The notes below the pieces were generated by a model that was given only the letters and a program-made list of their open reading frames with translations, searched no databases and was not told the DNA's origin. Positions 24,827 through 35,522 of a DNA stretch of 35,919 bases are shown piece by piece. Location: NCBI GenBank assembly GCA_963205465.1, contig CAUJKG010000296.1:1-35919 (forward strand), written 5' to 3'. Source of the DNA: Pseudomonadota bacterium (GTDB taxonomy: Bacteria > Pseudomonadota > Alphaproteobacteria > Rhizobiales > Xanthobacteraceae). The translations under genes were made by a program, and so were the position numbers. Position 1 is the first letter of the stretch, and the number at the start of each line of letters is the position of its first letter.

Positions 24827-25999
24827 TTGAAGCTGCGTCGTCCAAAATCTGCGATCCGTTTCGCGGCGGCCACGGCCGTCTGCGGCCTTTTACTGTCCGG
24901 CTGTAGCGCCGAGAACTTCGTCTATGGCGCCGACGGCAACAAGAAGCATTTGCGTCCCATCTCCGCGCAAACCGCGTCGTTGATGCAGCAAAAGGGCATG
25001 ACCAAAGAGTCGCCCATCCTGCTCCGCATCTACAAGGAAGAATCCGAACTCGAGATCTGGAAGAAGACGACCGCGGGGCGCTACGAGCTTTTGAAGAAAT
25101 TTCCGATCTGCAAATGGTCGGGTGAGCTCGGTCCCAAGATCAAGACCGGTGACCGGCAGGCGCCGGAAGGATTCTATTTCATCCGCCCCGAGCAGATGAA
25201 CCCGCATTCGAGCTATCACCTCGCATTCAATCTCGGTTTCCCGAACGATTTCGACCGCGCGCACAACCGCACCGGCGCGCATCTCATGGTGCATGGCGAT
25301 TGCTCGTCCTCGGGCTGTTACGCCATGACCGACGAGCAGATCGCCGACATCTTCGCGCTTGCGCGTGAGGCCTTCGACGGCGGGCAACTCGCGTTCCAGG
25401 TGCAGGCGTTCCCGTTCCGGATGACGAACGCCAACCTCACGCGTCACCGCAACAACCCGAACCAGTCGTTCTGGCGCATGCTCAAAGAAGGCAGCGACCA
25501 TTTCGAAGTGACGCGGCAGGAACCGAAGATCGACGTCTGCAATCGGCGCTATATCTTCAACGCGGTGCCGGACGATCCGATGAAGCCATTCGATCCGGCG
25601 CGGGCCTGTCCGAGCTATCATCTGCAGCCGGAAATCGCGCAGCTTTTGCAGAACCGGCAGAACGCCGACCAGAACGACATCACCTCGGTGTTTGCGCGCA
25701 CGACCGCCGCCGCGCCTGTGCGCACGAATAACGATGGCGGCTCCAATCCGGTGTTCGCCGGCCGCGTGCCGATGAGTTCGGTGCAGGCGCAGCAGGCCGC
25801 GGCGGAAGCCGACGCTGTCGAAGAGGATGATGCCCCGCGTCCGGCCACGAAGCAGAAGCGCAAGAAGCAGGCGAAACAGAAACAGCAGAAAAAGCAGCAA
25901 CAGCAGACGCAGGCGCCGACCGCGAACCAGACCACCTCGCTGAATTCGGTCGCGCCGTTCCGCCCGGCCAACGGACGCTTCGACTCTTACGCGCAGTAA
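24827..25999 (+). CDS. L,D-transpeptidase (YafK/YkuD-type) lipoprotein with Lys/Gln-rich tail
   Basis: I start it at TTG 24827 (390 aa): GGAG sits 6 bp upstream and the result (KLRRPKSAIRFAAATAVCGLLLSGC) is a textbook lipoprotein signal. An ATG at 24785 would add 14 residues in front. The catalytic motif HGDCSSSGCYAMT contains the YkuD-type His and nucleophilic Cys. Family enzymes form or cleave L,D crosslinks in peptidoglycan or attach proteins to it. The C-terminal 120 residues are low-complexity, with a Lys/Gln block (KQKRKKQAKQKQQKKQQQQ) that could bind anionic envelope polymers. It ends at a strong bidirectional terminator. Confidence 0.88.
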   Translation: MKLRRPKSAIRFAAATAVCGLLLSGCSAENFVYGADGNKKHLRPISAQTASLMQQKGMTKESPILLRIYKEESELEIWKKTTAGRYELLKKFPICKWSGELGPKIKTGDRQAPEGFYFIRPEQMNPHSSYHLAFNLGFPNDFDRAHNRTGAHLMVHGDCSSSGCYAMTDEQIADIFALAREAFDGGQLAFQVQAFPFRMTNANLTRHRNNPNQSFWRMLKEGSDHFEVTRQEPKIDVCNRRYIFNAVPDDPMKPFDPARACPSYHLQPEIAQLLQNRQNADQNDITSVFARTTAAAPVRTNNDGGSNPVFAGRVPMSSVQAQQAAAEADAVEEDDAPRPATKQKRKKQAKQKQQKKQQQQTQAPTANQTTSLNSVAPFRPANGRFDSYAQ

Positions 26000-26040
26000 G
26001 TAATCCGGTGCGCAGTAAATAATCTGTCCAACGCGAAATA

Positions 26041-26086
26041 AAAAAGCGCCGCAGCCTTCCGGTTTGCGGCGCTTTCTTTTTGTTTT
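26041..26086. terminator. Bidirectional terminator between the L,D-transpeptidase gene and secA
   Basis: Stem GCGCCGCA (26046-26053) with TGCGGCGC (26065-26072), extended by A/T pairs, then TTTCTTTTTGTTTT on the plus strand. The A-run on the left gives a U-tract for the minus-strand secA transcript. Confidence 0.9.
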
Positions 26087-26091
26087 CTGCG

Positions 26092-28863
<2,772 letters not shown>

Positions 28864-29278
28864 CGAAAAGCTATTCCTTACATCCGGCCGTGCGCGGCCT
28901 GCCATCCTGGAACCACGGGGAAGTACGAGCGGCTTAATGCACTACCGCCGGTCCTTTGGTCGAGCATGATCTGATCCGAAAAAGCGGGTTTCTTGCCTTC
29001 CGGGAGCATGCTCCGGATCACGATGCCGCGAGGCTTTTTCATGATCGACGAGGTTTTGCGAGAGATATGAACGCCCTTTGGGCTTGTCAATTGGATCAGC
29101 CCGCCGCAGGGGCGCTAAAGCCTTGCCAGAACACCGTACTTCCGTCACTTTCCGCCCGCCTTAGTTCGAAAAAGGGCGCTTTCATCTTCCGCCGACGGCC
29201 CCTTAACGAAGTAATCCGATTTTTGATCCAGGCCGGGCCAGCCAATTCCGGCGGCCGCCGCTCTTCCCGAGGTAATCG
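28864..29278. other. Divergent intergenic region secA / parvulin gene
   Basis: 415 bp with no supported gene. It holds the secA ribosome site near its left end, a GAGCATGATC-type repeat (28963-29014) and the ribosome site of the parvulin gene (GAGG around 29268). I could not assign -35/-10 pairs with confidence on either strand. Confidence 0.5.
28963..29014. repeat. Short palindromic repeat (GAGCATGATC type), diverged copy
   Basis: Begins GAGCATGATCTGATCCG and ends in the perfect palindrome GGAGCATGCTCC (29005-29016). Related to the element at 15438 but less symmetric in the middle. Confidence 0.65.
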
Positions 29279-30169
29279 ATGAAACGCAGCTTTTCGTTAT
29301 TTTCCCTTGCGCTTGCGCTCACGCTGGGCGTTGCCCTGGCTGTCGGCGCGCCGCTGGCCGTCCTTGCCCAGAAAAAGGACGATCCGGTCGTTGCCCGCGT
29401 AAACGGCGTGGAAATCCGCCAGAGCGACGTCGATATCGCCGACGCCGACATCGGCCAGAGCCTGCCGCAGCCGCCGGGGGATGCCCGCAAGGAAGCGATC
29501 GTCGCCTACCTCATCGATGTCGCCATTCTGGCGCAGGCCGCCACCGCCCAGAAGCTCGAAGCGTCGCCCGAATTCGTCTCGCGGCTCGCCTACGCGAAGA
29601 ACAAGGTGCTGATGGAAACCTTGCTCAGCGAGACCACCAAGACCGCCGCGACCGAAGCGGAAATGAAGAAGCTCTATGACGAGTCGGTTGCGAAGATGCA
29701 GCCGGAAGAGGAAGTCCGCGCCCGGCACATTCTGGTGAAAACCGAAGCCGAAGCGAAGGACGTGCTCGCCAAGCTCAAAGGCGGCGCCGATTTCGAAAAG
29801 CTCGCCAAGGAGCTCTCGATCGATCCTTCGGCCAAAGCCAATGGCGGCGACCTCCAGTATTTCTCCAAGGGCCAGATGGTGGCCGAATTCTCCGACACGG
29901 CCTTCAAGCTCGACAAGGGCCAGCTTTCGGAGCCGGTGAAGACCCAGTTCGGCTTCCACATCATCAAGGTCGAAGACAAGCGCCAGAAGCCGTTGCCGAA
30001 ATATGAGGATGTCAAGGATCAGGTGCAGGCGTTCGTGGTGCGCAAGGCGCAGGCCGAACTCATCCTGAAGCTGCGCAACGAGGCGAAAGTCGAGAACCTC
30101 GTGAAAAAGGAAGCGCCGCCGGCGCCGCCCGCGAAGGACGCGCCGAAGGCCGACCCCAAGAAGAAGTAA
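29279..30169 (+). CDS. Periplasmic parvulin-type peptidyl-prolyl isomerase (PpiC/PrsA/SurA-like)
   Basis: 296 residues. Signal peptide 1 to about 30 (LALALTLGVALAVGAPLAVLAQ), an N-terminal chaperone-like helical region (ARVNGVEIRQSDVD to about 140), a parvulin domain (about 143-235: EVRARHILVKTEAEAKDVLAKL, NGGDLQYFSKGQMVAEF, TQFGFHIIKVEDKR) and a Pro/Lys/Ala tail. Such proteins fold secreted and outer-membrane proteins, which suits the secA neighbour. ATG 29279 is preceded by a GAGG. A strong terminator follows, separating it from argJ. Confidence 0.93.
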   Translation: MKRSFSLFSLALALTLGVALAVGAPLAVLAQKKDDPVVARVNGVEIRQSDVDIADADIGQSLPQPPGDARKEAIVAYLIDVAILAQAATAQKLEASPEFVSRLAYAKNKVLMETLLSETTKTAATEAEMKKLYDESVAKMQPEEEVRARHILVKTEAEAKDVLAKLKGGADFEKLAKELSIDPSAKANGGDLQYFSKGQMVAEFSDTAFKLDKGQLSEPVKTQFGFHIIKVEDKRQKPLPKYEDVKDQVQAFVVRKAQAELILKLRNEAKVENLVKKEAPPAPPAKDAPKADPKKK

Positions 30170-30200
30170 TTTAAGCGGTCTTGCACCGGATTTATTGCTG

Positions 30201-30238
30201 AAAGGGCACGGGCCGGATTTATCCGGCCCGTGCTTTTT
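30201..30238 (+). terminator. Rho-independent terminator after the parvulin gene
   Basis: Perfect 12-bp stem GCACGGGCCGGA (30206-30217) with TCCGGCCCGTGC (30222-30233), TTTA loop, then TTTTT. Confidence 0.95.
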
Positions 30239-30315
30239 AGTATTGGCCGGGACTGGAAAACCCGACCCGGTTGGTCCCGGCCATGCCGCTATGAAGTCCG
30301 GGAAAGAGGATGAAG

Positions 30316-31557
30316 ATGAGCACGACAGTTTCTCCGCTTGCACCGAAGGAATTCATCGATCCGCCGGCCATCGACGGCGTGCGGCTCGCCACCGGCTCGG
30401 CCGGCATCAAGTACAAAGGGCGCACGGACGTGTTGCTCGCCGCCTTCGACAAGGGGACTACGGTCGCAGGCGTCTTCACGCGCTCCAAGTGCCCGTCGGC
30501 GCCGGTCGAATGGTGTCGCGAGCAGGTCAAGCGCGGCACGGCGTTCGGCCTCGTGGTGAATTCCGGCAACGCCAATGCCTTCACCGGCAAGAACGGCAAA
30601 GACCAGGTGCGCTTCACGACCAAGCTTGCGGGCAAGGCGATCGGCTGCAAGCCCTCGGAAGTTTTCATTGCCTCGACCGGCGTGATTGGCGAGCCGTTGG
30701 ATGCGAAGAAGTTCGACGGCGTGCTCGAAGAGATCGTCGCCCGCGCGGAGCCCGGCCATTTTCTGGAGGCCGCGCGCGCGATCATGACGACCGATACTTT
30801 TCCTAAGACGGCAACGGCGACGGCAAAGCTCGGCAAGGCCACGGTGACGATCTGCGGGATTGCGAAGGGCGCCGGCATGATCGCGCCCGATATGGCGACG
30901 ATGCTTTCTTTCGTTTTCACCGACGCGCCGATCGCGGCGAAAGCATTGCAGAAGCTACTCAGCGAAGGCGTCGAGGATACCTTCAACGCGGTCACCATCG
31001 ACGGCGATACCTCGACCTCGGACACGCTGCTTCTGTTCGCCACCGGTGCTGCGGCGAAGCGTGGCGCGCCGAACATCACCAAGGCGAAAGACCCGGCGCT
31101 GAAAGGTTTTCGCAAAGCGCTGATGGGCGTGCTCGCAAATCTTTCCGAACAGGTGGCGCGCGACGGCGAGGGTGCCCGCAAGCTCGTTGAGATCACGGTC
31201 GAAGGGGCGAAGTCGAAACAATCCGCGCGCAGGATCGCCATGTCCATCGCCAACTCGCCGCTCGTGAAAACCGCGATCGCGGGCGAGGATGCGAACTGGG
31301 GTCGTGTCGTGATGGCGGTCGGCAAGGCCGGCGAGCCTGCGGACCGGGATAAGCTCTCGATCTGGTTCAACGGCATCCGGGTCGCGCACAAGGGCGCGCG
31401 CGATCCTTCCTATGACGAGGCGGAAGTGTCGGAAGCGATGAAGAAGCCGGAGATCGCGCTCAAAGTGGCGCTCGGTCTCGGCAAAGGGAAGGATCGCGTG
31501 CTGACCTGCGACCTCACCAAAGAGTATGTCGCGATCAACGGCGATTATCGCAGCTGA
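30316..31557 (+). CDS. argJ: Bifunctional glutamate N-acetyltransferase / amino-acid acetyltransferase
   Basis: 413 residues from ATG 30316; the ATG at 30310 is possible, but GGAAAGAGG ends at 30309, giving proper spacing only to the second ATG. The self-cleavage site is visible in [21 protein letters not shown], with the new N-terminal nucleophile Thr195. [24 protein letters not shown] and [11 protein letters not shown] are further family signatures. ArgJ recycles the acetyl group from N-acetylornithine to glutamate in arginine synthesis; whether it is also able to use acetyl-CoA cannot be told from sequence. The gene lies between a terminator and the MutT-like gene. Confidence 0.96.
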   Translation: MSTTVSPLAPKEFIDPPAIDGVRLATGSAGIKYKGRTDVLLAAFDKGTTVAGVFTRSKCPSAPVEWCREQVKRGTAFGLVVNSGNANAFTGKNGKDQVRFTTKLAGKAIGCKPSEVFIASTGVIGEPLDAKKFDGVLEEIVARAEPGHFLEAARAIMTTDTFPKTATATAKLGKATVTICGIAKGAGMIAPDMATMLSFVFTDAPIAAKALQKLLSEGVEDTFNAVTIDGDTSTSDTLLLFATGAAAKRGAPNITKAKDPALKGFRKALMGVLANLSEQVARDGEGARKLVEITVEGAKSKQSARRIAMSIANSPLVKTAIAGEDANWGRVVMAVGKAGEPADRDKLSIWFNGIRVAHKGARDPSYDEAEVSEAMKKPEIALKVALGLGKGKDRVLTCDLTKEYVAINGDYRS

Positions 31558-31632
31558 GGTTCATGCGGAAGCGAAGCATTATTTTAAGCGATCATTGACC
31601 GTGGTTTTTAACGCCATTTTGCGAGGTTCCCG

Positions 31633-32043
31633 GTGAAACTCCTGATCGTCGCCGCTTGCGCGCTGATCGACGTTGATGGCCGGGTTCTCCTCGCCAAGCG
31701 TCCTGCCAATAAGGATATGGCGGGGCTTTGGGAGTTTCCCGGCGGCAAGGTCGATCCGGGCGAGCGGCCGGAAATAACTCTCATCCGGGAACTGAGGGAG
31801 GAACTGGGAATCCAGGTGCAGGAGGCGTGTATCGCGCCGCTCACTTTCGCAAGCCATACCTATCCGCACTTCCAGCTCCTGATGCCGCTGTGGGTTTGCC
31901 GGAGATGGGAAGGCGAGGCGAAAGCGCTCGAGGGGCAAGAACTCGCCTGGGTACGGCCGAACCGGCTTCGCGATTATCCGATGCCGCCCGCGGACGAGCC
32001 TTTGATCCCGCATCTGATCGATTTGATCGCGATGCCCGGTTGA
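31633..32043 (+). CDS. mutT: Nudix hydrolase, MutT-like (8-oxo-dGTP diphosphatase type)
   Basis: 136 residues starting at GTG 31633. The Nudix box spans 38-60 (GGKVDPGERPEITLIRELREEL, the GX5EX7REUXEEXGU pattern complete). The opening AACALIDVDGRVLLAKRPANKDMAGLWEFPGG is typical of the MutT clade that removes 8-oxo-dGTP from the nucleotide pool, and the C-terminal ELAWVRPNRLRDYPMPPADEPLI supports it. The specific substrate is inferred from similarity. A TTGACC at 31595-31600 may be its -35. It follows argJ by 75 bp, an order I recall from other Rhizobiales, and precedes the pilin gene by 17 bp. Confidence 0.9.
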   Translation: MKLLIVAACALIDVDGRVLLAKRPANKDMAGLWEFPGGKVDPGERPEITLIRELREELGIQVQEACIAPLTFASHTYPHFQLLMPLWVCRRWEGEAKALEGQELAWVRPNRLRDYPMPPADEPLIPHLIDLIAMPG

Positions 32044-32060
32044 AATGGCAGGAGCCGAAC

Positions 32061-32243
32061 ATGGCCAAAGAATTGACGCAGACCCTCAAAGCATTTGCCC
32101 GTAACGAGCGCGGCGGGACCGCCATCGAATACGCCATCATCGCGGCAGGCGTCGCGGTTGCGATTGTCGGCACGCTCGGCATCGTCGGCGAAACCGTGCG
32201 CGACAGTCTCTTCAAGAAAATTGCCGACGCGCTCGGCGCGTAA
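32061..32243 (+). CDS. Flp/Fap-family pilin (orphan)
   Basis: 60 residues with an excellent ribosome site (AGGAG, 6 bp before ATG 32061). A basic leader of 18 residues ends ARNERG, then GTAIEYAIIAAGVAVAIVGT: this is the Flp prepilin motif, cleavage after Gly18 placing Glu and Tyr at +5 and +6, followed by the hydrophobic N-terminal helix. Mature Flp subunits build tight-adherence (Tad) pili after processing by a CpaA-type peptidase. None of the tad/cpa machinery is in this window, so it is an orphan copy at this locus. It might be co-transcribed with the MutT-like gene and is convergent with the methyltransferase gene (15 bp). Confidence 0.9.
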   Translation: MAKELTQTLKAFARNERGGTAIEYAIIAAGVAVAIVGTLGIVGETVRDSLFKKIADALGA

Positions 32244-32258
32244 CTTCATCCGGAATTT

Positions 32259-33179
32259 TTATTCTGTCTTGCTGCCGGCCGGGAGTTCGACCGTGCTAAG
32301 CGCGTCCGCGAGGCGCGTTTTCGCGCTGCCGGGCCGGAGCGGCTGCTGCTGGCTTTCGTGCGGCGACCATCCCGACAACCATAGAATTTCGAAGGTTGCG
32401 CGAATGCGGCCGTCGTTGTCGGCAAAACGTTCGCGATAGATTTCCGCGGCACGAAACAGCGTCGTGCGTTGCAACGGCTTGCGGCTGCGCTCGGCGAGCG
32501 CATTCGTCGCCCCCATGCGGCGCAGGTCGTGCATCAGCGCGATGGCGTTGTCGTAGCGAACCGTGAAGCGGTCGGTGTCGGTCACCGGCAGCGCCAGTCC
32601 CGCGCGCTGCAACAGGCCGCCAAGCACGCGCACTTCCACGAAAGGCGAAACCCGCGGACTGATGCCGCCTTCGATTTCGCTTTCGGCAATGGCCAGCGCT
32701 TCGCGCAGTTCAGTGAGGGTATCGCCGCCGATCACCGCGGCGAGCAGCAGGCCGTCGGGCTTCAAGAGGCGCTTCATCTGCGCGAGCACGCCCGGCAGGT
32801 CGTTCAGCCACTGCATCGACAAGAGCGAGATTGCGAGGTCATAGGGCGCGCGTGCGCCTTCGATGGTTTCCGTCTCGCCGGTGACCGGCAAAAGATCGAC
32901 GCTTTCGGTCTTGTTCGAGCGCAGCAGCGCGTCGCGCAATTCGTCCGGCGACGGCGTTTCGATCAGCGCCGTGCGGGGAAAATCGCGCGTCATGGTCGCG
33001 AGGCGCTCGAACAGATCTTCCGTTGCGCGCTCGAGCAGGAATTTTTCCGCGCCTTTGCGCGCGGCGCGGCGTTGCCGTTCGCGCAGAAGGGTCCGGTCGA
33101 AAAGAATGTGCGGTGCGTTCAAGAGCGGTATACCTGCGGACTCGGCGAGGTGGCGTCGGGCGAAATTCAGCGTTAGCAT
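32259..33179 (-). CDS. NDUFAF5/BioC-like methyltransferase-fold protein
   Basis: 306 residues. Family features: FDRTLLRERQRRAARKGAEKFLLERATEDLFERL, then ISLLSMQWLNDLPGVLAQMKRLLKPDGLLLAAVIGGDTLTEL (motifs II-III region of a class I SAM methyltransferase), and RYDNAIALMHDLRRMGATNAL near the end. These match the alphaproteobacterial relatives of human complex I assembly factor NDUFAF5. The glycine-rich motif I expected near residue 70-80 is not recognisable (ALIETPSPDELRD instead), so SAM binding is uncertain. ATG 33179 is only 8 bp from the comF start on the other strand; TTG 33122 (before NAPHILFDR) is a plausible alternative start. Confidence 0.82.
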   Translation of the reverse strand: MLTLNFARRHLAESAGIPLLNAPHILFDRTLLRERQRRAARKGAEKFLLERATEDLFERLATMTRDFPRTALIETPSPDELRDALLRSNKTESVDLLPVTGETETIEGARAPYDLAISLLSMQWLNDLPGVLAQMKRLLKPDGLLLAAVIGGDTLTELREALAIAESEIEGGISPRVSPFVEVRVLGGLLQRAGLALPVTDTDRFTVRYDNAIALMHDLRRMGATNALAERSRKPLQRTTLFRAAEIYRERFADNDGRIRATFEILWLSGWSPHESQQQPLRPGSAKTRLADALSTVELPAGSKTE

Positions 33180-33187
33180 TTTGAACG

Positions 33188-33964
33188 ATGCTGCTCGCTG
33201 CCAAGGCTTTTCGGCCAGTCTCCGCCGCCGCGCAACTCCTTGCGTCGGGCGGACGCGCAGTCATGCAGGCCGTGTTGCCGCCGACTTGTCTCGGTTGCCG
33301 CAAGCCGGCGGGCGGGGCCGGCGGTCTTTGCGCCAAATGCTGGGAGGCAGCAGGCTTCATCGAGCGGCCTTATTGCGAACGGCTGGGAACTCCTTTCGCA
33401 TATGAGAGCGGCGGACCGCTGATCTCGCCGTCTGCTTTTGCCGATCCGCCTGCCTTCGACCGGGCGCGAGCGGCGATGCGTTTTTCCGATGTCGCACGCG
33501 ATCTCGTGCATCTCCTGAAATACGGCGACCGGCTCGATCTGGTGCAGCCATTCTCGCACTGGATGGCGCGCGCGGGCAGCGAGTTGCTGCGCGAATGCGA
33601 TGCGCTCGTTCCCGTGCCGTTGCACTGGACGAGGCTGTTTCAGCGCCGCTTCAATCAGTCGGCGGCACTGGCGCAGGCGCTCTCGCGGCGAACGAAGGTC
33701 CCGGTCATCGATGACGTGCTCATCCGCGTGCGCGCGACACCGCCGCAGGTGGGGTTGGCACGTGACGAACGCGCCAGAAACGTGCATGGCGCTTTCTCGG
33801 TTGGCCAAGCCTTGCGCGTGAAAATGAAAGGCAAACGGATCGTTCTGATCGACGACGTGTTGACCACAGGCGCCACGGCCAATGCCTGCGCGCGGGTGCT
33901 GCGCCGCGCCGGTGCGGCGAGGATCGATGTGCTCACTTTGGCGCGGGTTGTCGATCCGGCCTGA
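33188..33964 (+). CDS. comF: ComF-family phosphoribosyltransferase-like protein
   Basis: 258 residues. A zinc-finger pair Cys34-x2-Cys37 and Cys48-x2-Cys51 (PPTCLGCRKP, CAKCW) is followed by a type I phosphoribosyltransferase fold with LVPVPLHWTRLFQRRFNQS and the PRPP-binding loop VLIDDVLTTGATANAC. ComF proteins are linked to DNA uptake in competent bacteria, but most alphaproteobacterial members are uncharacterised. ATG 33188 is used here; ATG 33263 would also retain the zinc finger and would leave a normal promoter gap to the divergent methyltransferase. Confidence 0.9.
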   Translation: MLLAAKAFRPVSAAAQLLASGGRAVMQAVLPPTCLGCRKPAGGAGGLCAKCWEAAGFIERPYCERLGTPFAYESGGPLISPSAFADPPAFDRARAAMRFSDVARDLVHLLKYGDRLDLVQPFSHWMARAGSELLRECDALVPVPLHWTRLFQRRFNQSAALAQALSRRTKVPVIDDVLIRVRATPPQVGLARDERARNVHGAFSVGQALRVKMKGKRIVLIDDVLTTGATANACARVLRRAGAARIDVLTLARVVDPA

Positions 33965-34003
33965 AACCCGATATTATCGGTTTGTCTAGTCAAGGAGTTT
34001 CCG

Positions 34004-34885
34004 GTGACCGGAACGCAGACGAAATTCAAGGCCGCTCTGGTGCAGATGCGCACCTCGCTCTCGGTAGAGAAGAACATCGCCGACGCGAGCAAGCTGATCC
34101 GTGAAGCGAAAGAGCTCGGCGCGGAGTATATCCAGACGCCGGAGATGACCAATATCATGGAGCAGGGCCGCGACGGCTTGTTCGCGCGGTTGAAGGAAGA
34201 AGAGCACGACGACGCGCTCGCCGCCTTCCGTGAACTCGCGCGCGAGTTGAAGGCCTACCTTCATGTCGGCTCGCTCGCGATTAAGGCGTCCGACGACAAG
34301 GCGGTCAATCGCAGCTTCCTGATCGATCGCGCGGGCGACATCGTTACGCGCTACGACAAGATTCATCTCTTCGACGTGCAGCTTGCCGGGGGCGAGAGCT
34401 ATCGCGAATCGAACACCTATAAGCCGGGTGAGATCGCGGTAACGGCCGATCTGCTCTGGGGGCGGCTCGGTCTCACCATCTGTTACGATCTGCGTTTTCC
34501 CGCGCTCTATCGCGCGCTCGCCACGGCCGGCGCGCATTTCCTCGCCGTGCCGGCGGCCTTCACCAAGCAGACCGGCGAGGCGCATTGGCATGTGTTGCAA
34601 CGCGCGCGCGCGATTGAGACGGGTTCGTTCGTGTTCGCCGCCGCGCAGGGCGGGCATCATGAAAACGGCCGCGATACCTTCGGCCACAGCCTGATCGTCG
34701 ATCCCTGGGGACGCGTGCTTGCTGAAGCCGGCAAGGAGCCGGCAGTCGTGATCGCCGAGATCGATGTCGAGGAAGTGGCGCGCGTGCGGGCGCGCATTCC
34801 TTCGCTCGAGCACGGCCGCCGTTTCGAAGTCGCCGCGACCTCTCAGGAACGAAACCACCTCCATCTCGTCGGCAAAGCATCGTGA
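34004..34885 (+). CDS. Carbon-nitrogen hydrolase (Nit-type nitrilase superfamily)
   Basis: 293 residues starting at GTG 34004, with AAGGAG 6 bp upstream. The catalytic triad is clear: Glu47 (YIQTPEMTN), Lys119 (RYDKIHLFD) and Cys160 (LTICYDLRFPALYR). The HLFDVQLAGGESYRES stretch and the length match the Nit1/Nit2 branch, whose best-known members hydrolyse deaminated glutathione or omega-amidated 2-oxo acids in metabolite repair. Exact substrate is inferred. It lies between comF and a DUF1178 gene; its stop overlaps that gene as GTGA. Confidence 0.92.
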   Translation: MTGTQTKFKAALVQMRTSLSVEKNIADASKLIREAKELGAEYIQTPEMTNIMEQGRDGLFARLKEEEHDDALAAFRELARELKAYLHVGSLAIKASDDKAVNRSFLIDRAGDIVTRYDKIHLFDVQLAGGESYRESNTYKPGEIAVTADLLWGRLGLTICYDLRFPALYRALATAGAHFLAVPAAFTKQTGEAHWHVLQRARAIETGSFVFAAAQGGHHENGRDTFGHSLIVDPWGRVLAEAGKEPAVVIAEIDVEEVARVRARIPSLEHGRRFEVAATSQERNHLHLVGKAS

Positions 34886-35331
34886 TCCGCTACGATCTTC
34901 ATTGCGAGGCCGGTCACGGCTTCGAAAGCTGGTTCCGCTCGTCGGGCGATTACGACGCGCAGCGCAAGCGTAAGCTCGTCGAGTGCCCGGTCTGCGGCTC
35001 GCATCAAATCGAGAAGCAGATCATGGCGCCGCGCCTGAAGCGCAGCGACAAGACGCAAGCCGCGAAGCCCGCCGAGGAAAAAGCGCCGGTCGCGATGATG
35101 TCGCCGCAGGAAGCCGAGTTTCGTCAGAAACTGCGCGAGTTGCGCGATCACGTGACCAAAAACGCGGAAGACGTCGGCGAGAAATTCCCCGAGCTTGCGC
35201 GCAAGATGCACAACGAAGAGATCGAGCGCCGCTCGATCTATGGCGAAGCCTCGCCGGAGGAAGTGAAGTCGCTGCTGGAGGACGAGGTGGATATCCATCC
35301 GCTGCCACTCCTGCCGGACGACAGGAATTAG
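34882..35331 (+). CDS. DUF1178 family protein
   Basis: 149 residues starting at GTG 34882, overlapping the nitrilase stop by 4 bp. The N-terminus (MIRYDLHCEAGHGFESWFRS) and the pair CPVCGSHQIEKQIMAPRLKR give Cys/His residues spaced like a zinc ribbon. The middle is charged and low-complexity, and the conserved C-terminal part contains KLRELRDHVTKNAEDVGEKFPELARKMHNEE and YGEASPEEVKSLLEDEVD. The family function is unknown; linkage to the nitrilase gene is common in alphaproteobacteria as far as I know. It is followed by a palindromic repeat. Confidence 0.9.
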   Translation: MIRYDLHCEAGHGFESWFRSSGDYDAQRKRKLVECPVCGSHQIEKQIMAPRLKRSDKTQAAKPAEEKAPVAMMSPQEAEFRQKLRELRDHVTKNAEDVGEKFPELARKMHNEEIERRSIYGEASPEEVKSLLEDEVDIHPLPLLPDDRN

Positions 35332-35347
35332 GGGGCTTACCTATTCT

Positions 35348-35458
35348 GTCATTCCGGACGACCCGAAGGGTCGATCCGGAATCCAGAGGTTACTCCGTAA
35401 AGCCTTTGCCGACTGTCCTGGATTCCGGGTTCGCGTCTTCGACGCGCCCCGGAATGAC
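35348..35458. repeat. About 111-bp three-arm palindromic repeat, copy 2
   Basis: Perfect outer ends GTCATTCCGG and CCGGAATGAC, inner arms CCGGAATCCAG and CTGGATTCCGGG. The side hairpins are GACCC/GGGTC (loop GAA) and GCGTC/GACGC (loop TTC), different in sequence from copy 1 at 20581 but in the same places. It lies between the convergent DUF1178 and DMT transporter genes. Confidence 0.92.
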
Positions 35459-35522
35459 ACCTATAGTGCTTCGCCCGCGCCTCTGAATAAGGGCGGAGCG
35501 ACTTTCGATACTGCGTCGATAA

